Below are positions 36,866-41,809 of a stretch of DNA of 41,809 nucleotides, in pieces (within the stretch, counting starts at the first letter, position 1; each line of letters opens with the position of its first letter). The position numbers were made by a program, and so were the translations under genes. The notes under the pieces were generated by a model. That model had not been told where the DNA came from. It searched no databases and worked only from the letters and a program-made list of their open reading frames with translations. Source of the DNA: Candidatus Woesearchaeota archaeon (GTDB taxonomy: Archaea; Nanobdellota; Nanobdellia; Woesearchaeales; GW2011-AR4); NCBI GenBank assembly GCA_018303625.1, contig JAGVXV010000017.1, positions 1 to 41,809 on the forward strand, in the 5' to 3' direction.

Positions 36866-38620
36866 TCACCTTCTCCAAATCAGAATCACATTCAAAATGA
36901 CAGACAAAACCATTAAAGAAATAAGGATAAGTTCCTTTGCCTTTTCAGTTGATGACTCGTAGGAGACAGCATTTTTAATTGCATTCTGCGTTATTTTGTT
37001 TTTTTCCAAATTACCATTTTTATTCGCATCAGATTTATTCTTCAAACCAGTTTTTTTATTTGTTATTTTAATGTCTTCAGTTATCTCATTGTTTGTTTTC
37101 TGGCTGTCTTTGTTTATGACAACTTTTAATTTATAATCACCATCTTCCGCTGCCGGAACAATGTTGCTTAATTCAACTATATCGGAGATTCTTGCCTTGA
37201 GCAGAAACTCTTTTTTGTTTTCCTCTCTGTCGCCAGAATACGATTTTGAGCCGCGATAAACATAGCTCCATATTTTTATTGGAATGCCAACATCCTGATT
37301 GTTGTCCAATCTCACTATGACCTCAAATTTTTCACCAGCATTAATGCTTTCGGGCATCTCAATTATTTCATAATTAAAGCTTTTTGAGGAAGTTGTTTTT
37401 GCTTTTGCCTCAACCTTTATTTCCCTGCAGATTGTTGTGTCTATGCCTTCAACTTCAATTTCCTCTTCGTCCTCGGCATCCAAGCCCTCAATCCTTATTG
37501 TGTATTCATCATCATCAAATTCATTGTTGCAGTTTGGCTTTATCTGTATCGGGACTGTAAAGGAATTGCTTGTGAATTTCTCAGGCATGCTTATTCTTGA
37601 CTCCTTGCTTAGCCTGCCGCCCTTGTTATCCTCAATCCATAATACAACAGAATTTTTTGCTGTATCTCCTTTGTAAACATTTGCCCTTACCCTTATTATT
37701 TGCCCGAATTTTGCTTTTTTATCTGTGCCTAAATCCTGAAGCGAGGATTCTTTGGGCAATGGAGCACCTTTTATGGTTATAATCCTCGTATCAAAATTAT
37801 TATCCGGGCTGCTGTCAGTGCATTGCGTTGTTATATTTGCGTTCATTTCATAGGATTTGCCCTCATCAAGGTTTGGAGTAAATTCGGCTGATGTTTGCTG
37901 CCTTGTAATGCTTTCATTGGTAAATGGGCTGTATTCTTTTATTAATGTTCCAAATAAGTCTTTTATGGATGCCTTTGCAGTAACATTTGTTGTTGTTCCC
38001 TTTACTTTTGAGACCCTTACCTTAAAGTTAAACGCAGAAGAATTTTCAAAAACATCTGAGGCAAGGATAAACTCCACCTGGAAATCACAGCCTCCTTCAG
38101 CCAGAATGCTTCCATTATTATTAAAGCCGGATGTGGGAGATGAAAGAAAAAAGGAGCCATTGACAAAAGCCCAGCTTAAATCTTCTGTTGTGCTATTATA
38201 AGTAACTTTGTCAATTAGGTTTTTATTATTGTCATAAAGGTAAATAGTATCGCCTCCATCATTTTTTAAGCCATTTTCTGTTATTGTGCTACCATTAAGG
38301 TAAAGTCTTATGGCACCATCGCTTACATTGAAATTATTATAAACTCGTGTTTCATCATCAGTTATTATTGCAAAACCGTTGGATGGTATTATTGTTCCTT
38401 CTCCATTGTAAAGACCGCCCTCAATGCTTTTGTTATCATTATCTCCCCCTATAAGCCAACCACTCACATTTACAGCAATGCTGCCATTATTATAGATTTC
38501 CAGCCATTCATTTAAGTCTTCATCATCAATAGGATCCGCCATTATCTCATTGATTATAACATTTGCATAAGAAACCTTAATTAAAAAAATAAAGACAATA
38601 ACAAAAATAATTTTATTCAT
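36866..38620 (-). CDS. Surface protein with lamin-tail domain and CARDB-like repeats
   Basis: This 584-residue secreted protein has a signal peptide (residues 1-19, KIIFVIVFIFLIKVSYA) and a C-terminal membrane span followed by a short basic end (LILISLMVLSVILNVILIWRR). Residues 20-175 form a lamin-tail domain: NVIINEIMADP, EWLEIYNNGSIAVNVSGWLI, and later DTIYLYDNNKNLIDKVTYN. Further on are at least two CARDB/Ig-like sandwich regions (about 205-290 and 415-510). About a dozen Asn-x-Ser/Thr sequons fit archaeal N-glycosylation. An acidic segment (EDEEEIEVEGID) lies near the middle. It may act in surface attachment or cell-cell contact, which fits a symbiotic DPANN cell but is inference only. 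Confidence 0.85.
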   Translation of the reverse strand: MNKIIFVIVFIFLIKVSYANVIINEIMADPIDDEDLNEWLEIYNNGSIAVNVSGWLIGGDNDNKSIEGGLYNGEGTIIPSNGFAIITDDETRVYNNFNVSDGAIRLYLNGSTITENGLKNDGGDTIYLYDNNKNLIDKVTYNSTTEDLSWAFVNGSFFLSSPTSGFNNNGSILAEGGCDFQVEFILASDVFENSSAFNFKVRVSKVKGTTTNVTAKASIKDLFGTLIKEYSPFTNESITRQQTSAEFTPNLDEGKSYEMNANITTQCTDSSPDNNFDTRIITIKGAPLPKESSLQDLGTDKKAKFGQIIRVRANVYKGDTAKNSVVLWIEDNKGGRLSKESRISMPEKFTSNSFTVPIQIKPNCNNEFDDDEYTIRIEGLDAEDEEEIEVEGIDTTICREIKVEAKAKTTSSKSFNYEIIEMPESINAGEKFEVIVRLDNNQDVGIPIKIWSYVYRGSKSYSGDREENKKEFLLKARISDIVELSNIVPAAEDGDYKLKVVINKDSQKTNNEITEDIKITNKKTGLKNKSDANKNGNLEKNKITQNAIKNAVSYESSTEKAKELILISLMVLSVILNVILIWRR

Positions 38621-38664
38621 TTTTCAGCTTTTGGAATAATCTGTATTTATTCTTTATTAAAAGG

Positions 38665-38683
38665 TTATTTTCCATATTGAGAC
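38665..38683 (+). promoter_or_regulatory. Upstream element copy C (19 nt)
   Basis: TTATTTTCCATATTGAGAC matches copy A at 17 of 19 positions. It lies 39 nt before a TATA-like TTTTTAATA (38723-38731) and 81 nt before the TTG start of the coiled-coil operon. Confidence 0.5.
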
Positions 38684-38764
38684 CATATAAATATTTTTAC
38701 TATTTTATAATGCTACTAAAAGTTTTTAATAAATAGGTAGTTTAAAACAAAAAGGTGGTTTGGT

Positions 38765-39346
38765 TTGGGGTTTTTAAAGTTCTTAAAAAAATCTAGGGGG
38801 GAGAAGCTCGAGATGCCTTTTGATGATTTGGACATACCTCCGCCGCCTCCTGTGGCAAAAGAGCTGCCGCCAATGCCTAAGTTTGATTTTTCTAAGAATG
38901 AGGAAAAAATGCCCGAATTCGGCATGGACGAGGAAATTGAGCCTGAAATCAACGAGGAAATGCCTGAAGAGGTTCCAGAAGAGCTGCCAGAGGAAATGCC
39001 TCGATTTGAGGAAAAGCCAGTTATTCCGAAACGAGCACCCATGCTCACAGCAAGGAAAATGCCTTTTGAGAGGATGGAAAAGGCTGCGGTCATGGAAGAA
39101 AAATCCATTTTAAGGCATGAAGCGGTTTCCGCAAAGCCTATCTACATAAAATTGGGCACGTTCAGGGGTATAAGAAAGAGCATGAGTGTCATCAAAAATG
39201 ACCTGAAAAATGCCGATGAAACCCTGGTGAAACTGCAGCACAGGAAAGATGTCCATGACAAAGAATTCACCAAATGGCAAAAAACCATGGAAGACCTGCA
39301 GAAGAAGGTGATATTTATCGATAAAACTTTATTCAAAGGTGGTTGA
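38765..39346 (+). CDS. Proline-rich coiled-coil protein, first gene of a three-gene operon
   Basis: The start is a TTG at 38765, set by the strong AGGTGG ribosome binding site just before it. The 193-residue protein has a basic/hydrophobic start (GFLKFLKKSRG), a proline run (DIPPPPPVAKELPPMPKF), an acidic, Pro/Glu-rich segment (repeats of MPEE and LPEE, about residues 45-80), and a helical C-terminal domain from about residue 120 (IYIKLGTFRGIRKSMSVIKN...). The last part is homologous to the whole product of the next gene. No enzyme motif is visible. The proline run is like that of the gene at 3185. It is probably a scaffold or membrane-associated protein of unknown role; such proteins are seen in several DPANN genomes, but I recall no assigned function. 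Confidence 0.65.
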   Translation: MGFLKFLKKSRGEKLEMPFDDLDIPPPPPVAKELPPMPKFDFSKNEEKMPEFGMDEEIEPEINEEMPEEVPEELPEEMPRFEEKPVIPKRAPMLTARKMPFERMEKAAVMEEKSILRHEAVSAKPIYIKLGTFRGIRKSMSVIKNDLKNADETLVKLQHRKDVHDKEFTKWQKTMEDLQKKVIFIDKTLFKGG

Positions 39347-39347
39347 T

Positions 39348-39587
39348 ATGAAAGAAAAAAGCGGAGCGCCGGTTTTTGTCAGGCTTGAAGAGTACAAGGA
39401 TGTAATAGGGATGCTGGAGCTTATAAAAAACAAATTGAATGAGGCAAAGGAGACTTTGGGAAACCTGAATGAGCTGAAGAACGAGGAGGATTCTGAACTG
39501 GAGCTTTGGCAGTCAACAATGCAGGAGATCGAGAGAAAGATCGAGAATATTGACAGGGTATTGCTGGAGCCGGAAAGTTCGTTTTGA
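39348..39587 (+). CDS. Small coiled-coil protein, paralogue of the preceding C-terminal domain
   Basis: The ATG at 39348 is set by a GGTGG ribosome binding site placed in the last codons of the previous gene; a GTG at 39339 is an alternative. The protein has 79 residues: APVFVRLEEYKDVIGMLELI, then KLNEAKETLGNLNELKNEED and WQSTMQEIERKIENIDRVLL. It aligns along its length with the end of the upstream protein (I/V-x-L, then I-x-x-x-L-x-x-A-x-x-T, x-D-R/K-V/T-L-L). The helical hairpin probably oligomerises with its neighbours. No catalytic motif is present; function unknown. Confidence 0.62.
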   Translation: MKEKSGAPVFVRLEEYKDVIGMLELIKNKLNEAKETLGNLNELKNEEDSELELWQSTMQEIERKIENIDRVLLEPESSF

Positions 39588-39589
39588 AA

Positions 39590-40000
39590 ATGAAGGAAGA
39601 ATCCAATATTTTTTTTGTGGGGGTTAGGGAACCTGAAGAAGTGAAGAAGAACCTTCTTGAATCGCTAAAGGAGGTAGTAGAAAGCCTCAGAAGATTTGAA
39701 AAATTCAAGGAGATAAGGGAAGAAAAGGCCAGAAACATAAGTAAATTAAGGGATGATATTAAAGAGCTGGCCGGGGTTGCTTCAAGGCTGAAGGCTGCTT
39801 TGCCCGAAACCAAGCTGAGAATAGCAGTTGAGAGCTTCAAGAAGCCAAAAAAGAAGAGGCATGCTGGCAAAAAAGCCGAGGCGCAAAAAACAGAGGTAAA
39901 AAAAGAGGCAATTGATAAGGTGAGAAGGCCTGTTTCTGAGCTTGAAAAGTTGGAAGCTGAGTTGAGCGCGATAGAAAGCAAGCTCAGCGCCTTGAAATGA
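39590..40000 (+). CDS. Coiled-coil protein, third gene of the operon
   Basis: The ATG at 39590 is used; a TTG at 39584 overlaps the upstream stop by 4 nt and is equally possible. The 136-residue product begins with a short strand-like segment (NIFFVGVREPEEVKKNLLES) that echoes the I/V-x-L-x-E-x-x-x-V pattern of the two upstream products. Helical charged sequence follows (LRRFEKFKEIREEKARNISK). A Lys-rich linker (PKKKRHAGKKAEAQK) precedes the C-terminal helix ELEKLEAELSAIESKLSAL. The gene ends the plus-strand operon. Function unknown. Confidence 0.6.
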   Translation: MKEESNIFFVGVREPEEVKKNLLESLKEVVESLRRFEKFKEIREEKARNISKLRDDIKELAGVASRLKAALPETKLRIAVESFKKPKKKRHAGKKAEAQKTEVKKEAIDKVRRPVSELEKLEAELSAIESKLSALK

Positions 40001-40091
40001 TTTTTTCTCTAGTTTATATTTTAAAGAATATTGCAATAAAAGAGCAAGTTTTATAAACTAAGGATATGGATGGGCTTATGAGGCTTATTTC

Positions 40092-41570
40092 ATGAATATA
40101 CTCCTTATTTATCCAGAATATCCTGATACTTTCTGGAGCTTCAAGCATGTTCTGAGGTTCATATCAAAAAAAGCTGCTTTTCCGCCGCTTGGGCTATTAA
40201 CATTGGCTTCTATGCTGCCCGAGGATTGGAACAAGAAGCTTATAGACGCAAACACGAATGATTTGGATGATAAAGATATATTATGGGCTGATTTGGTTTT
40301 TATCAGCGGGATGCTTGTGCAGAAAGCCAGCGCGCAGGATATTATAAGAAGGTGCAAGACTCTTGGCAGGACAGTAGTTGCAGGCGGTCCTCTGTTTACG
40401 ACCCATCAAGAAAAATTTGAGGGTGTAGACCATTTTGTGCTTAATGAAGCCGAGATTACTTTGCCTCTTTACCTTGAGGACCTGAAAAACGGGATTCCCA
40501 AGCCGATTTACACTTCCACTGAAAGGCCTGATGTAACAAAAACTCCGGTTCCGCTATGGAATTTGGTTGATTTAAAGAATTACGCGGCAATGGCTGTCCA
40601 ATACTCAAGGGGCTGCCCTTTCAACTGCGATTTTTGCGATATTATTGTCATGAACGGCAGAATTCCAAGAACGAAAAAACCGGAGCAGCTGACAAATGAG
40701 CTGCAGTCTCTCTATGATGTCGGGTGGCGCGGCTCTGTGTTCATCGTAGATGATAATTTTATCGGGAACAAGACGAATGTAAAGCAAATGCTTCCTTATC
40801 TCATTAAATGGCAAAAAGAGCGCAATTATCCGTTCAAGTTTTTCACTGAAGCGAGCACAAACCTTGCTGATGACAATGAGCTGATGCAAATGATGAGCCT
40901 GGCCAATTTCCACAAGGTATTTCTGGGCATTGAGACGCCAAATGTGGAAAGCCTGAAAGAATGCGGCAAATTGCAGAATGTAAAAAGAAATATCACTGAT
41001 ACAGTAAGGATAATACACCAAAACGGCATGCAGGTGATGGGCGGCTTTATTGTCGGATTTGACAGTGATACAGAGAGCATATTTGAAACCCAGATAAAGT
41101 TTATACAGGAGATAGGCGTTGTTACGGCAATGGTTGGCTTGTTAAATGCGCTGCCGCAAACAAGGCTTTGGTATAGGCTCAAGGCAGAGGGCAGGCTGGT
41201 AAGCGATACCAGCGGCGAGAATACAGACGGGACAATCAACTTTATTCCAAAAATAGGAAAGGAGAAGCTTGTTGATGGCTACAAAAAGATACTTTCAACT
41301 ATATATTCCCCGAAACAATATTATAAAAGGATAGAGGAATTTGTGAAATACTACAAGCCAACGGTTAGGAGCAGAATCTCTGCTGAAGACCTTAGGGCAT
41401 TTATGAGAAGCATCTGGATTATTGGCATACTGTCAAAATCCAGGCTGCTATACTGGAAACTTATTATGAAAACTATATTTACAAAGACAAAGGCTTTTCC
41501 AATAGCAGTTGAACTGGCAATATTCGGCATACATTTTGACAGGATCTGCAGCAGGGTGGTACGCACTTAA
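40092..41570 (+). CDS. B12-binding radical SAM protein with DUF4070 C-terminus
   Basis: This 492-residue protein has an N-terminal cobalamin-binding Rossmann domain (about 1-140), starting LLIYPEYPDTFWSFKHVLRF and KAAFPPLGLLTLASMLP. The radical SAM domain has CPFNCDFC (Cys175, Cys179, Cys182) and GSVFIVDDNFIGN. The C-terminal DUF4070 region runs from about residue 370 (LSTIYSPKQYYKRIEEF...). The domain order and N-terminal sequence match the class that includes hopanoid C-2/C-3 methylases; archaeal relatives are usually uncharacterised. It likely alkylates an unactivated carbon, perhaps of a lipid, but the substrate is unknown. The ATG at 40092 follows a TATA-like TTTTATAAAC (about 40050-40059). 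It is followed by about 155 nt of non-coding sequence and a tRNA gene. Confidence 0.9.
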   Translation: MNILLIYPEYPDTFWSFKHVLRFISKKAAFPPLGLLTLASMLPEDWNKKLIDANTNDLDDKDILWADLVFISGMLVQKASAQDIIRRCKTLGRTVVAGGPLFTTHQEKFEGVDHFVLNEAEITLPLYLEDLKNGIPKPIYTSTERPDVTKTPVPLWNLVDLKNYAAMAVQYSRGCPFNCDFCDIIVMNGRIPRTKKPEQLTNELQSLYDVGWRGSVFIVDDNFIGNKTNVKQMLPYLIKWQKERNYPFKFFTEASTNLADDNELMQMMSLANFHKVFLGIETPNVESLKECGKLQNVKRNITDTVRIIHQNGMQVMGGFIVGFDSDTESIFETQIKFIQEIGVVTAMVGLLNALPQTRLWYRLKAEGRLVSDTSGENTDGTINFIPKIGKEKLVDGYKKILSTIYSPKQYYKRIEEFVKYYKPTVRSRISAEDLRAFMRSIWIIGILSKSRLLYWKLIMKTIFTKTKAFPIAVELAIFGIHFDRICSRVVRT

Positions 41571-41725
41571 TTCTGCTGATAGGCATAGCGGCATTACTCA
41601 TGGGCTTTGTCAAGGTAAAACATTTTTTATCAATTCTTTCGTAATCTTTTTAAATAAAATTCTTATACTTTGTGTATGTTGGCAGCGGAAAACGGAATTT
41701 CCTCAATCCAGCTGTTAATCTCACT

Positions 41726-41809
41726 GCGGGGATGCCGGAGCGGCCAAACGGGATAGAGTTTGGCAAGGTGCTAGACATCCACACTCAAGTTTGGTAAAGT
41801 AATGAAGTC
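41726..41809 (+). tRNA. tRNA gene, 5' part (type II-like, Leu or Ser), probably with intron, cut by window end
   Basis: The bases GCGGGGATGCCGGAGC (from 41726) look like a 7-nt acceptor strand GCGGGGA, TG at positions 8-9, and a D-arm with CCG/CGG stem and the long GAGCGGCCAAA loop seen in archaeal tRNA-Leu and tRNA-Ser. After the D-arm an ordinary anticodon stem-loop cannot be folded. GAGT-TTGGCAA...ACTC (41756-41793) is one pairing, with a large insert, so an intron at the usual 37/38 site is likely. The complementary acceptor end CCCCGC does not occur before 41809. Isotype and intron limits cannot be set. Confidence 0.45.

Noticed and set aside
1-41809. CRISPR arrays, insertion sequences, prophage or plasmid genes
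   Set aside because: No regularly spaced direct repeats, transposase, integrase or terminal inverted repeats were seen by eye.

Overview
This window looks like a chromosomal segment of an uncultured archaeon, most plausibly a DPANN lineage of the Woesearchaeota/Pacearchaeota type. Archaeal markers are a TFS transcript-cleavage factor, 4-demethylwyosine synthase (Taw1), an archaeal class I CCA-adding enzyme, an ER/archaeal-type signal peptidase, a COG2433/DUF460 nuclease-like protein, an NMD3-type OB-domain protein, TTTAWATA-like TATA boxes and GGTG-type ribosome binding sites. The DNA is AT-rich, genes are packed tightly, convergent genes often overlap by a few bases, and many small coiled-coil or zinc-ribbon proteins of unknown role are present. 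A bacterial-type GyrA and an ScpB are also encoded, as in many DPANN and euryarchaeal genomes. Lineage is inferred from gene content only.

Layout. 1-7.4 kb: the end of a DUF460 gene, NMD3-like protein, signal peptidase, TFS, a stand-alone receiver-like protein, DUF167, a coiled-coil protein, SAM hydroxide adenosyltransferase, thymidylate kinase, and a two-gene operon of a 49-aa ribbon-helix-helix regulator and an alpha/beta-hydrolase-like protein, with a palindromic operator. 7.4-18.8 kb: an approximately 11.4-kb minus-strand unit, read from 18.8 down to 7.4 kb. It holds a small membrane protein, two left-handed beta-helix acyltransferases, four PEP-utiliser-type phosphohistidine 'swivel' proteins joined by ATGA overlaps, phosphate acetyltransferase, a fifth swivel protein, and one ATP-grasp (PPDK_N) subunit. 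18.9-22.2 kb: dUTPase with a tiny acidic ORF, a hypothetical, Taw1, a metallophosphoesterase and a MraZ/AbrB-like protein. 22.2-27.9 kb (minus): CCA-adding enzyme, sugar nucleotidyltransferase, PAP2 phosphatase, polyprenol-kinase-like protein, MoxR ATPase and VWA protein. 28-36 kb: Na+/H+ antiporter, GyrA, LOG-family protein, zinc ribbon, ScpB with a partner gene, and a PhoU-like/PiT phosphate transport pair. 36-41.8 kb: membrane-anchored and lamin-tail surface proteins, a three-gene coiled-coil operon, a B12-dependent radical SAM protein, and the 5' part of a type II tRNA gene cut by the window edge.

The most notable region is the split dikinase array. Five proteins carry the phosphorylatable His swivel domain (GG-I/M-TSHAA) behind different N-terminal helical regions, but none has an ATP-grasp or a PEP/pyruvate-binding barrel. 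A single neighbouring ATP-grasp protein could serve all five. That protein is itself unusual: a roughly 195-residue alpha/beta-hydrolase-like domain with a GxSxG elbow, Asp and His interrupts its ATP-grasp core. A homologue of the inserted domain is encoded 0.9 kb away, beyond one intervening gene, as the main domain of the RHH-controlled gene. The layout resembles rifampin phosphotransferase (ATP-grasp, substrate domain, His swivel) broken into one shared kinase subunit and several exchangeable substrate/His subunits. Function and substrates are unknown.

A second regulatory theme is a 19-nt element (TTATTTTCYATATTGARAY-like) found three times, always on the plus strand and 29-39 nt upstream of a TATA-like box, ahead of three separate genes or operons.
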